Shown here in pieces: positions 10,091 to 19,519 of a stretch of DNA of 64,000 bases. The stretch comes from Notolepis coatsorum (taxonomy: Eukaryota > Chordata > Actinopteri > Aulopiformes > Paralepididae). The stretch covers positions 113,571,474-113,635,473 of the forward strand of contig OZ020594.1 of assembly GCA_963971535.1 (NCBI GenBank), in the 5' to 3' direction. Position 1 is the first letter of the stretch. Each line of letters starts with the position of its first letter. The position numbers and the translations under genes were made by a program. The notes beneath the pieces were generated by a model that ran no database searches, had not been told where the DNA came from, and saw only the letters and a list, made by a program, of their open reading frames with translations.

Positions 10091-10215
10091 GGCAACAACC
10101 AGGACCACCTGAAGCTTTTTAGGAAGGAGGTGATGAACTACAGACAGACGAGGCACGAGAACGTGGTCCTCTTCATGGCGGCCTGCATGGCTCCACCCCA
10201 CCTGGCCATCATCAG
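10091..10215 (+). CDS. Captured exon of a KSR-like kinase
   Basis: 125 bp with no stop in the frame beginning GGC AAC AAC CAG, ending at a consensus donor (ATCATCAG|GTGAGA). The product has [28 protein letters not shown] and PPHLAII. These match the helix-C and beta-4 part of the kinase domain of kinase suppressor of Ras (KSR1/KSR2), the scaffold of the RAF-MEK-ERK cascade, and not RAF itself (which has a different helix-C end). The residue after FM is Ala where KSR usually has Gly. No other KSR exon is visible and it lies wholly inside a hAT, so I read it as a transduplicated exon fragment, not the functional gene. Recognition is from memory of the family. Confidence 0.8.
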
Positions 10216-10298
10216 GTGAGAGAGGGGAAAACAAACGCACGTCACAAATGATGGATTCAGTTCACCTCCAATACCTGTTATTATCCTTGTCACATGTT

Positions 10299-10299
10299 C

Positions 10300-10341
<42 letters not shown>

Positions 10342-10357
10342 CTCTTTCTCTCTCGCC

Positions 10358-10427
<70 letters not shown>
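10299..10427 (+). repeat. CT dinucleotide microsatellite
   Basis: About 130 bp of (CT)n with a few TTT and GCC breaks. It directly abuts the LINE 3' end on its right, so on the minus strand it is the LINE's (GA)n tail. Confidence 0.9.
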
Positions 10428-10432
<5 letters not shown>

Positions 10433-10876
10433 AATGGGCTTTATTGACATGGGAAACATACGTTTACATTGCCAAAGCCAAACAAAACAAAACAATTAAA
10501 CAGATAAAACAAAAGAAATCAGTACATTACAGAAGGAATTTCTTGTACAGTCCTTATGGTGGTTGTATTCCGTTGGATGTCCGTTTCTTGTCACAGCAGC
10601 TCACAAATCTGGCTGCTGTGTTTGCACATTCTTGTATTTCTCCCAATAGGTATGGGAGTTTTGAGTTATTGTCCATGTTTTCAAAGTCTCTTTGGGTGTT
10701 TGCAATTTGTGGGAAGTATATGTCTCTGATGTCTTGGTATAGTGGGCAGGTTGTTAAGAAGTGGAGCTCGGTTTCCACCTCATCTTGTGTGCAGTGGGTG
10801 CATAGTCTGTCTTCGCTTGGGAGCCAGGTCTGCCTATGGCGGCCTTTCTCGATGGCTAGGCTGTGCTCGCTGAGTC
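10428..10876 (-). pseudogene. LINE 3' end (L1/Tx1-like C-terminus)
   Basis: Minus strand encodes the cysteine-rich C-terminal region of a LINE ORF2: SLAIEKGRHRQTWLP, then CTHC, then EVETELHFLTTCPLY and RDIYFPQI. This is typical of Tx1/L1-like fish LINEs. The 3'UTR has AATAAAG and ends in the (GA)n tail. 5'-truncated at about 10876, where its sequence has expanded into a minisatellite. Confidence 0.75.
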
Positions 10877-11337
10877 TGTACCTAGTCCTGTGTTCTGAGC
10901 TGTGTGCTGAGCTGTGTTCTGCATGTGTTCTGTGTTCTGAGCTGTGTTCTGAGATGTGTTCTGAGCTGTGTTCTGTGTTCTGAGCTGTGTTCTGAGCTGT
11001 GTGCTGAGCTGTGTTCTGTGTTCTGAGCTGTGTTCTGAGCTGTGTGCTGAGCTGTGTTCTGCATGTGTTCTGTGTTCTGAGGTGTCCTGTGTTCTGAGCT
11101 GTGTTCTGCATGTGTTCTGTGTTCTGAGCTGTGTTCTGAGATGTGTTCTGAGCTGTATTATGAGCTGTGTTCTGTGCTGTGTTCTGCATGTGTTCTGTGT
11201 TCTGAGCTGTGTTCTGAGATGTGTTCTGTGTTCTGAGCTGTGTTCTGAGCTGTGTTATGTGCTGTGTTCTGAGATGTGTTCTGTGTTCTGAGCTGTGTTC
11301 TAAGCTGTGTTGTGTTCTGAGCTGTGTTCTGAGCTTA
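10877..11337 (+). repeat. GAGCTGTGTTCT minisatellite
   Basis: About 460 bp of 11-12-bp units (GAGCTGTGTTCT, GCATGTGTTCT, GAGATGTGTTCT). It seems to have grown from the GTTCTGAG motif at the LINE truncation point. Ser-Glu-His/Cys-Val-Leu frames are artefacts. Confidence 0.9.
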
Positions 11338-11440
11338 TATAGTGCTTTTACTAACTATATTATATTTCTCTCTCCTCTGGTCAGGGGCATTGCCGGGTCT
11401 GTGCAGCGATAACACTGTATATTGACTGTAGAACGGGAGC

Positions 11441-11550
11441 TCTCTCTCGCTCTCTCTCTCTCTCTCTCTTGCTATATTTTGACTGTATCATGCCCAGCCT
11501 CGGGCAGCGCTATTATTTAAGAATATGTTGACTGTATGAAAAAAAATTAA

Positions 11551-11598
<48 letters not shown>

Positions 11599-11636
11599 TT
11601 TTTAAACCTTTAGGGGGGGGGGGGGGGGGGGGGGGG
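11441..11636. repeat. Low-complexity right end of the hAT: CT, TA and poly-G
   Basis: A (CT)n run, (AT)n of about 40 bp near 11555, a T-run and an uninterrupted G-run of about 27 bp ending at 11636, followed by the hAT right terminus. Poly-G runs of this length are prone to sequencing and length error. Confidence 0.85.
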
Positions 11637-11734
11637 CTCGCCTTTAAATCTTGCACAGGGCCTCGCATTTCTCCCAGGCGGCCCTGCCAGCCAGTATCCA
11701 GGTACAATATATTAACTTTAATGGAGAGAATGGG

Positions 11735-11965
11735 GAAGATAGAGAGGGGGGAGGGAGAGAGAGATAGAGGAGAGAAGGAGAGGACAGGATGAGAGAAGGA
11801 GAGGAGAGGACATGAGGAGAGAAGGAGAGGACAGGAGGAGAGAAGGGGAGTACAGGAGGAGAGTACAGGAGGAGAGAAGGGGAGTATAGGACAGAAGGAG
11901 AGGGCAGGAGGAGAGGATATGAGGAGAGAAGGGGAGGAGAGAAGGAGAGTTAGGAGAGAGAAAGG
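11735..11965 (+). repeat. Polypurine GAGAGGAGAAGG tract
   Basis: About 230 bp almost wholly purine on the plus strand, built of GGAGAGAAGGAGAGGACA variants, with mirror-symmetric stretches that could form triplex DNA. It lies in the outer hAT after the split exon. Confidence 0.85.
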
Positions 11966-12165
11966 AATAAGCTCAACGGCACTCAAATTAACTTTAACTG
12001 TTAAACTGTTTTATATCCTGTAAAATATATGTTGTAAATAGCTTTTAAAGAATAGGTTCACTATTTTTCAACCCAGACCATTCAAATGCTTTTTCCCAAA
12101 TATTTATATTCCTCACTGATATCTTTAGCATTGAGAAATGTACCACTGCAGCAATGGTTTAGGCC

Positions 12166-12253
12166 TTCACACACCATGATAATCTACTTTTCAAACACCA
12201 TGATAATTAACTTTTCAAACACCATGATAAATCTACTTTTCAAACACCATGAC
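12166..12253 (+). repeat. Tandem repeat, about 25 bp, four copies
   Basis: Four copies of AAACACCATGATAATCTACT. Surrounding 11966-12418 is otherwise plain A/T-rich sequence in which I see no gene. Confidence 0.8.
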
Positions 12254-12426
12254 AATGATGTGAAATAAACATTTGAAAGGTGTATTGTTCCCTGTGTGTT
12301 TGTATCATAGAGGTGTGGTTATACTATTAATCTGGATTGTCTATGTTATTCTAATGTTAATCTTAATCAAGGATGAAGACTATATCACCATACATGACGC
12401 ATCATAGCTTTTTGCTCACTGATGGG

Positions 12427-12501
12427 CAGTGGCGTCGCGTGGGTAAAATAACAGGGGAAGCCAAAAAAAATTATTAAAAAAAAATTATTAAATATTTTTA
12501 T

Positions 12502-12543
<42 letters not shown>

Positions 12544-14082
12544 AGTCACCATGTACACTACAGTATGGCTCGGCGGCCAGTCAAACTTTCTTAACAGATT
12601 GCAGAATGGGTACAATACAGTACGGCTCAATACACACAATTGTATAAGGGGATGCAGACCAGAGAAAGACGTTTGTCTTGTTTACATCAGGGTCCCCCAT
12701 TTTCAATTCATAGTGACATTTATGACATACAAGACATCATGACATCAAATATACAGTACTGTTACCCATAGATCCTGACAGAGTATATACATATGATGGG
12801 GAGGGGACTGTACATTAGGAGGGGGTGGGTGGGTGGGAGAGAAATATACATACGGCCGGGAGAGAATATGACTGTCTATTAGACAAACGTGACAAGACAA
12901 ACATATTTCTCTGGTCTGCATCCCCTTAACAATTGTGTGTATTGAGCCGTACTGTATTGTACCCATTCTGCAATCTGTTAAATAAAGTTTTCATTCATTC
13001 ATTCATTCATTCATTCACGTGTCTGTTGCGCGGCGCGCCCAGCCATCAGAGCGCTCCTACTGTAAAATGCGGAAGCAGCCATTTCAGCCTCAGTTTTACT
13101 CGTTTATAAAAATGATTTAAAATATTTATTAGCAACGCCGAGCTTTCAAACCCCGCCGCAACTGTGTGTGAAACCCTAATGGAATGCTGGGTACCTTTGA
13201 CATTTATATCCGATATATTTTGGACCCACCGCTAGCTTTTAAGCAGTGCTTGATGGTGCACATTAACCTGGCTACTACGGAGGAATAAGTGACTGCGTAT
13301 TCCAGCCCCTGGCTTGCATTGCAGTCATGAAAGGGTCTACAAGCTTGCCTGATAACGTTAGTTAGTCAGTCAGGCTGCTCAGTGCTTACCTGGTCAATAA
13401 TGTGGTCCTCCTCTTGCCAGATAGATTTGTTAAATCATAATATCCACAGTGGTGTGCTCTGCTGGTCCTCAGTAAATGTCCCGCCGGCGAAAATAAGTTG
13501 CTATTAAAGTGCTAAATGTTAGATACACTAATAGAGGATTCGAACGTGCCCGCTCTGTTAATAACATTTTCAATCAATCCCGCGAGGGGATGATGTTCAG
13601 ACATGTTTGTAGTAGACTACTAGACTGAGTGACGCCAGACAGTTTTATACTACTAATGGGATGTCACGTTAGGTAGTCAGGTGGAAACGTGAACTTCTGA
13701 CCTGCCCCGCCTCCAGGGGGGAGTGTTTTCCTCCCAGCTCCGTTTTAAACTTTTAGGGTGTGGCAGTCAGCTCGAATCTGATTGGCTAGGATCGGATTTG
13801 GACTCTATAATGCTGGAAGCCTGGAGAAAGAGACCTACCCACTGCCTCTCTCCTATACTAGCTGCAGTGAGCACAGTGAGTCTGACAGTGTGTTAGAGGG
13901 AGTGAGAAGGAGAAGAGGGAGACATTAAAAAAAAAAAAAAAAACACAGATGCACAGATGAAAAAGAATGTAAACTATATTAAAAAAAATTATATATTTTT
14001 TTTTTTTTTTTTTTTTTTCATATTTGATATGAATTTATAGGGAGGCATGGCTTCCGTTGGCTTCCATAAGGATTCGCCACTG
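12427..14082. mobile_element. Non-autonomous hAT element, 1656 bp
   Basis: Termini CAGTGGCG (12427) and CGCCACTG (to 14082) with GAAGCC motifs just inside. The 8-bp CTGATGGG flanks it at 12419-12426 and 14083-14090. It contains A/T homopolymers at both ends, an inverted pair of LINE tails (12575-13014) and about 900 bp of unassigned sequence. No transposase. Nested in the outer hAT 81 bp from its right end. Confidence 0.85.
12575..13014. repeat. Inverted pair of CATT-tailed LINE ends
   Basis: A minus-strand copy (from about 12575, AACAGATTGCAGAATGGGTA) and a plus-strand copy (about 12890-13014, ending AATAAAGTTTTCATTCATTC) of the same 3' end, tails outward. The same family is at 20590-21037, 22488-22790, the duplicates near 30.6 and 32.5 kb, and 46296. 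The copies match over roughly 120 bp with few differences. Confidence 0.8.
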
Positions 14083-14171
14083 CTGATGGGGTCCCATGTT
14101 ATGCAGTAGGTGCCCCTTTTTTCTTTTCGCCCCTGCCCTTCAAACAGCCTGAGTCCGCCACTGATTATGAA

Positions 14172-15067
14172 ACCAGTATGAGACGCTGTGTTTTTTTAAC
14201 GTTTCAATTCAGAAAGTTGATGCTCCGACAGAAAACTTGTGGTGTCGCTCAATAAGGAAGTAGGCACGGTTTCAGGTTTTACAGTTGCACATGGCTTTTT
14301 TGTTTATCCCGTCATTCAGAGAATAATAATGTTGATCAGAGCCAATCAGAGGCAAATCGGGGCTGGTCTTTGCAGAATGCACGTGTTAGAGCCAATCAAA
14401 GGCAGAGATTTAAAGAAAAAGAATAATAATAATTTTGAGAACGCACATGGCCACGGGGGAAAAGATGCTACACACACACAGACAGACAGACCTGCTGGGA
14501 CGTGCACCAGTGCGACAAGGGAAAATATTCAGTCACACTGCACTGATTTTTGGGTGCACATGACGGTTGGGTGCACATTCAATGGTTGGCAGACAACCGT
14601 TGAATGCCAACCACGTATATATACGTTATTTGATCATTTTTCCTTTTTTCCGATTTTAATATTCTATTCAATGTCAGGGACCCGTATGTTGCCATTAGAA
14701 GGCATACTGCGACGCCGAGGGTGCAGTACCGGCCAGATCCTCCCAGGTAACAGTATCGAGAGTGCAGTAAACCCTGTTCCAGACCCTGTGTTACACTCAA
14801 ATGTCTCCGGGCGCACTTTTCTGGGTCGGGCAAGTCGAGCGGTTCTCTCGATTGCATTGAAGCGTGTCAAATATCCCCGATCCATATGTTGTGGTGGGTT
14901 ATGTCGTGGACCAAATGGACATCGGATCGACCAGATGGCGATCAAACAATACACCTTTCCGCGCTGACGGCAAGTCCCGCCCCCCGTGTTACTGTTGCTA
15001 TGGTCTCCCACACTCTCCCAAATGTTCTCACAGGCACACTGAAACAACCACATGTCAATTGAACAAC
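14172..15067. other. Right flank of the outer hAT; no gene recognised
   Basis: Joined to 1134-1412 before the hAT inserted. It contains a short ACAGACAGAC microsatellite near 14475 and a small inverted repeat near 14580 (CAATGGTTGG with CCAACCGTTG-like partners). Long frames on both strands show no family I know. It may be the 5' part of the ISL2EU-like element that follows. Confidence 0.4.
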
Positions 15068-16478
15068 ATGGATTCTCTCTTAAGGATTCCTGAAACTATT
15101 GCTATCAGTTATTTGCCCAATGCCGCTACTCTATCAAAGAGAGTTCTCCAGAAAGGCCTGAATTATTTTACTCAAGGATATATCCATGAAATTAGGATTT
15201 CGGACGGAGAAGGAGATGACAACGTCAAAGTTGATGCCAAGTGTTGGTGATCTATGCGGAAGACACAAACGCCTCACAAACTCCACATTGTAATTCGTCA
15301 GGATACAATTGTGGAGTCCTACTGCACATGTAAAGCAGGGTGAGTATGTTAGTGGTCCCTTATTATAAAATTGTTAGAGTGAATGAAGATTTAAGCCTAG
15401 TATCTGCTAACTGCTAGCTACAATGGGCTAATCATCTAACGTTATGCTAATCACACAAATGTTGCGGTATTTGTAGGTGACAAATAAACCTTTGAATTTG
15501 AACTACTGTAATTAGCTAGCTTACCTTTTAGTGTTGGCGCAGCTGTACATTGATGTGTGGAGTAGCTATCAACCATTTGATTGTTGCATGTGTATTTTCA
15601 GGATAAATGGACACTGTTCCCATATCGTCGGCATTGTCAAGTCTCTTCAAGGATTCAAATGGCACAACTTTACCCACATACCAGAACAACAAAGTTGCAC
15701 CAGCATACCACAGCAATGGCATGTCCCCAGAGGTGATAAAATACAGTCAGTACCTATAAACCATGTCGTGGTTGCAAAACCCTCTGAGAAGAGAAAGAGA
15801 CGGCCAGTGGTGTGCCATGTTGACACTTCTTACAGGTAAAGTGGTAGTAATACATCCAACAGATATAATAAAGTGAACAAAGTCAATGAGTTACAATATC
15901 AAAAATGTATTGTATTGGTAATACTCTTTATAAGTTGATGTACTGTACATATACAATTAGGAAATTCTATGTTAAACTAGGAGGCCACATGTCTGAGATA
16001 TATGACAACAACTATGGAGTTGCACAAGGGAGTTGCTTAGGTCCTTTACATGTTACCGCTGGGTGATATCATCAGAGGACATAATGTAGGTTTTCTATCT
16101 ATAATTCTAATTATCGGCCCAAAAAACAAAAAAATAAACGTTAATAAAGAACCTGGGAGGACTAACCCCTTGGATCAAATCTGAGGTCACAAGTCTCTGG
16201 GTTATCATAGATTCAGAATTGAACTTCAATTTTCATATTAACAAAGTGACCAAAACATCGTTCTTCCATCTCAGAAATATAGCAAAAGTTATTAATATAT
16301 GCAATACATTTAATACAATATTTTAAATATTTACAGACTTCCAGCTGTAACAGAGGAAGATATTGACCATCTACAACGGATGACTGGAACACCTTTGCCA
16401 ACTATCCTGTCTACCAGTGTGCCAAAGATCACAACCTCTTTTGGAGAAGTCCAGATTGGTTCTGTACTTTCTTATCAG
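15068..16478 (+). pseudogene. SWIM zinc-finger protein of an ISL2EU-like element
   Basis: Three exons with good junctions: 15068-15339, 15602-15835 and 16337-16478. Exon 1 starts MDSLLRIPETIAISYLPNA and has the conserved YFTQGYIHEIR segment. A TGA (15248-15250) follows AKCW, after which the frame stays open to CTCKAG. Exon 2 continues INGHCSHIVGIV, so the spliced product has a full SWIM motif (CxCx7CxH). Exon 2 ends in a basic KRKRR region; exon 3 gives TEEDIDHLQRMTGTPLPTIL. In fish such SWIM proteins normally continue into a YqaJ nuclease; here the donor at 16479 is followed 19 bp later by the convergent transposase, so that part is deleted. Confidence 0.7.
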
Positions 16479-16497
16479 GTAATGCAGGTCTACAATT

Positions 16498-17591
16498 TCA
16501 TTTATCAGTTACAAACACATCCTGTTGTATGGTCATAAAACAACAAACTGAACATATCTGGTTTATCGTTTTGAAAAGGGTTGTTGGTATACGATCTGAA
16601 AGGATTTTGTACGTCTTAACTTTACATATAAGACGCTCAATCTGAACCCTGTGACGAGCAATTTTGTTAGTCAACGCCACATTTGACTGAGACATCTGAG
16701 AATGACCAGCAGCAAAAGGAGGGATATTCAGACGTAATCCAAGCTCTTTCAACTCGTTGTGTATTGTAAAACCCTTGTCAGCCATAACAGCATCACCATC
16801 CTTGATGTAAACATGAACTTTCAGTGTTTTAAGTAAATCATAAAAACCACTGCTTTCAGTAATAGCCTTATCGGATACAGCACCTGTAAATAACTCGGAC
16901 ACAAAAATGACAGACCCACTTGGATCACATCCAATCAATGCTTTGAGGGTTGTGCTTGACTTATAGTCACTATAAAGCTGACTTTGTAAAGCCAGTGCAG
17001 ATGGCACCTGGGTCTTAAATTCAGTACCATCAATAATGACTAAAGTAGAAGGAAATTATTTTCTAAAGTTTTCAGGCATGTTTTCAATAATAATGTCTCT
17101 ATGAGGCCATATGCTAATTTGTCCAAATTTAAAATACATAAGTTCTATGCATGCATTAAAAACAAGTCCTGCAGACTGCATGGATACTCCAAATCTCTGA
17201 GACAAATCTTGAAGTCCAAAGTTGTGTCTTAACCTACACAGTGTCAAAAATAGGCCATTTTGTTTTCCTAGTGACTTCATGTCTTTACGGCCCTTTGCAT
17301 AAAGTGCATCACAGCCAGCAGGCACAAGAAAATCTAACAATAACATGAATCTAACATATGTGATCCCAGTGTAGTACTTAAAAAGCCCTTTGATCTTTGT
17401 TTCTTTTTGGACAACACTGTCCACAGTACAGAATGTCTTTTTCTGAGCATCCTGTTCGAGAGACTGTATTATCTGTTCCTTTTCAAGAAGCTGCCCTCTC
17501 AACCAGGTTATCGTCCTCTCCTTCTTCTCCAGCTCTGACTTCAATCTTGCACCTTCCACAGCAGTGCCCAATACTTCTAAAGGGCAAACCC
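16498..17591 (-). pseudogene. ISL2EU-like DDE transposase, one in-frame stop
   Basis: Minus-strand exon starting after an acceptor (CTGTTTCCAG, exon from 17591). In order: a coiled coil (LKSELEKKERTITWLRGQLL), a helical region (FKYYTGITYVRFMLLLDFL, LCRLRHNFGLQDLSQRFGVS), then a DDE_Tnp_4/HARBI1-type catalytic core: IIDGTEF (D), VMADKGF (D) and RHRVQIERLI (E). All three acids are kept. A TAA (17056-17058) sits between MPENFRK and FPSTLVIIDGTEF, where the family has an aromatic residue; otherwise the frame is open to the stop at 16498. No THAP finger exon was found upstream. Faces the SWIM gene tail to tail, the two-gene layout expected of ISL2EU elements. Confidence 0.75.
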
Positions 17592-18090
17592 CTGGAAACA
17601 GAAATGTTAAAATTATTGTTAGGGAGTTTCCACATATACATGACATCACAATAATAACATTTTGCTTTTATTCTACAGACAAGAAATCTCAAGTAGAAAA
17701 CAGACCTGATTAAATTAAATAAACATGTTTAAAATGAATAATATTTACTCATTTTAAGTATGTTTGTGTTTCCAATGCACAATATAACGTTAATATATCA
17801 AATATAAATAATTGTTTTCATTAACAGGAAGTGACTCTCTGATAGAGAATAATACCGCCTCTATACTTTCCGTAGCCGCATTTCTCTCGGGCTAGACGCA
17901 ATAGCGCTTACAGTGGCCGTGCACTGGTTTCATTGCTGTATCCTTGCAGCCAATCAAATAGGTCAACGCACGTAACGCACTGTGCGTTGAAATATGATGT
18001 AATATGATGGAAGCCGGGCGCGTTTTCAAGCGATCTATATCATCTAAACAAGCAGCGTCTATACTTTCCGTAGCCGCATTTCTCGGATAC
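17592..18090. other. Spacer before the Gypsy tandem; repeated TAGCCGCATTTCTC
   Basis: Contains an A/T-rich intron-like stretch, then a 20-bp word TTTCCGTAGCCGCATTTCTC at about 17866 and again at 18066; a related TAGCCGCATTTCTCGG occurs at 38799, just after the Gypsy tandem. The GATAC at 18086-18090 compares with GAGAC at 38789-38793 as an imperfect 5-bp TSD. No gene recognised. Confidence 0.5.
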
Positions 18091-18845
18091 TGTGAGGTTT
18101 TTGTCCTTTGCTCACTTACTCGCTCTGTTCCTTTAAGCCTACTCGCTCTTTTCCATTTGTTTTCTGTTAATCATTTCATTCCCCTATTCACACGCTTCTT
18201 CCCAGAGACGTCGTTGATTGGTTCTCCCCCGTCCACACGCTTATCAATCACATCCCTCAGCTGTCACTGCTTGTCAATTAAGCATTCCCGTATTATTTAT
18301 ACCCCGTTTCCCCATTCAAGTTTTGTTGGATCGTTTTGATATTTCTGTTGCATTCGCCGTTCCTGCTGCCTGCTGTTGTTTCCCTGTGCTTTGCCTCCAG
18401 GATATTCAAGAAGCATTCCTCTTGGACACCCTTTCCCCGAGGCGACGCGCTCGCTCCATTCTGTTCCAACGCTCTTTACGCACAACGCCTGGGTGAGTTT
18501 TTTATGACTGTCTTTGATCCAATTCCGTTTTTCGTGTGTTTATATAACACTGAAGATTTCCAGCTTTTTATCAGACAGTCACTCACCCAGCGTTTAGCCT
18601 TTTTTGGATTGTTTCATTGGGATAATATTTTGGCCTAACATCTCCCACTGTGTGTTTACACACCGAAGATATTATCACATTGGATTTGTATTTTGGGACT
18701 TTGCTCACAGTGTTTATTTTGCACCGAAGATATCTATCACTTGGGATTGTGTTTGGAACGTCACTCACAGTGTGTATTTACACCGAAGATTCAGTCACTT
18801 GGATAACTCTGTTTTCGGGTACAAGTCACCTCTCCTGTTCACCTG
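18091..18845 (+). repeat. LTR A1, left part
   Basis: Starts TGTGAGG. Carries the promoter and, near 18650-18810, three or four copies of a 45-50-bp unit with TCACAGTGTGTATTTACACC and CGAAGAT. It is cut at 18845 by the Harbinger-like element; the rest is 23525-23834. Confidence 0.9.
18291..18334 (+). promoter_or_regulatory. TATA box and self-primer, LTR A1
   Basis: TATTTATA at about 18294-18301 lies some 30 bp before GTTGGATCGT (18325-18334). That decamer is the exact reverse complement of ACGATCCAAC at 23837-23846, just after the LTR. The transcript's 5' end could therefore fold onto the primer site, as in Tf1/sushi self-priming. The same pair occurs for LTR A2 (28322-28331) and A3 (37961-37970). 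Start site inferred. Confidence 0.7.
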
Positions 18846-19447
18846 GGCCCCGTTCCATGTACCTGGATAACTGAGTTAGCCGGATAACTTTAGCTGGATA
18901 ACTGGGTTAGCCGGACTTTCCGGTTTCATGTACGTGGATTTTCCAGATCACCATGCCAACAGATCCAAAAGTTTGAGCCTGGTCGAAAGCAGAGTTCAAG
19001 TTCAAGTTAGCCGGATCACGCAGAGCCACGCCCCCGCAAAGAAAGTGACAGCTCGTTTCCTGAAACTATTCCCACAGTCTACGATCTGCATTATACCATT
19101 CTGAATTACGTTTTTGTGCTCCATTCTTCCAGAGGGGGCTTTTGAAATGTAAAATAGACCCAAAATGCTGATATTAAATTCACTTTGTCCTAAATAATGC
19201 ACGTTATATATACCGTGGCGACGGTGGCGCTCGCTCGTGCGATGTACACATTATGTGGTTATTTTAATTGTAACTGGGATTAAGATGTCTGATGAGATGC
19301 GCTGTTTGACGGATTTGAGAAATTGAATGAGCCGTTGACGTCACATGAATGAATGAGGATAAAGAAATAAAACTTCATTCAAAATAAGGAATATTCTAAA
19401 CACGGGTCTCTCGTTCATTAATGTATAAACAATGAATTTATCCCATC

Positions 19448-19519
19448 TGGCACAGTGGCCTAGCGGTAGTGCTCAAGCCTGCCAACCTTGCGACCCGGGT
19501 TCAAATCCCGGTGTTTCCA
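19448..19519 (+). tRNA. tRNA-Gly-like sequence (SINE head or tRNA pseudogene)
   Basis: Has an A-box-like TGGCCTAGCGGTAGTGC and a perfect B box in a 5-bp T stem (CCGGG TTCAAAT CCCGG). The anticodon stem CAAG/CTTG encloses a loop with GCC, as in tRNA-Gly. The acceptor stem pairs imperfectly (TGGCACA with TGTTTCCA), so this is a tRNA-derived sequence, probably not a working tRNA. The copy at 29445-29516 differs by one base in the D loop. Confidence 0.55.

Larger units (their letters stand above)
9331..11686. mobile_element. hAT element carrying a KSR exon (2356 bp)
   Basis: Ends CAGGGCTGCCT (9331) and, inverted, CAGGGCCGCCT (11686), with GCGAGG-rich subterminal sequence on both sides. The 8-bp CCAGCCAG flanks it at 9323-9330 and 11687-11694. 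No transposase. The cargo is a GCGAGG palindrome, 33-bp and 85-bp tandem repeats, a kinase exon (10091-10215), a CT tract, a minus-strand LINE 3' end and an 11-bp-type minisatellite. It is a non-autonomous hAT that has captured unrelated DNA, and it disrupts the outer hAT's exon. Confidence 0.85.
1413..14163 (+). mobile_element. Outer 12.75-kb hAT element, heavily nested
   Basis: Left end CACTGGCGGACTCAGG (1413) and right end CCTGAGTCCGCCACTG (to 14163) are inverted repeats differing at one base in 16. Both are flanked by the identical 8-bp ATTATGAA, as expected for hAT insertion. Inside, from left: a 103-bp tandem array split by the foldback element 1882-7652; two decayed exons of a TTF-type hAT transposase (8578-8694 and 9014-9330 plus 11695-11701); hAT 9331-11686 inside the second exon; a purine-rich tract; and hAT 12427-14082. 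Removing the three nested insertions leaves roughly 3 kb. No catalytic domain was found, so it is non-autonomous or dead. The end and TSD evidence is direct; family assignment rests on the CAGTGGCG-type termini and the TTF-like exon. Confidence 0.85.

Noticed and set aside
10091..10215. A functional ksr gene in this window
   Set aside because: Only one exon is present, inside a hAT, with repeats instead of neighbouring exons.
10554..11189. 211-residue frame as a novel Gln/His/Thr-rich protein
   Set aside because: The N-terminal half is the GAGCTGTGTTCT minisatellite; only the C-terminal 100 residues are LINE.
11513..11986. Ser/Pro-rich 157-residue minus-strand frame
   Set aside because: Translation of the polypurine tract, poly-G and (TA)n across a hAT boundary.
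14664..15053. 129-residue minus-strand frame as a gene
   Set aside because: No recognisable motif, overlaps plus-strand frames equally open, and lies next to a transposon relic.
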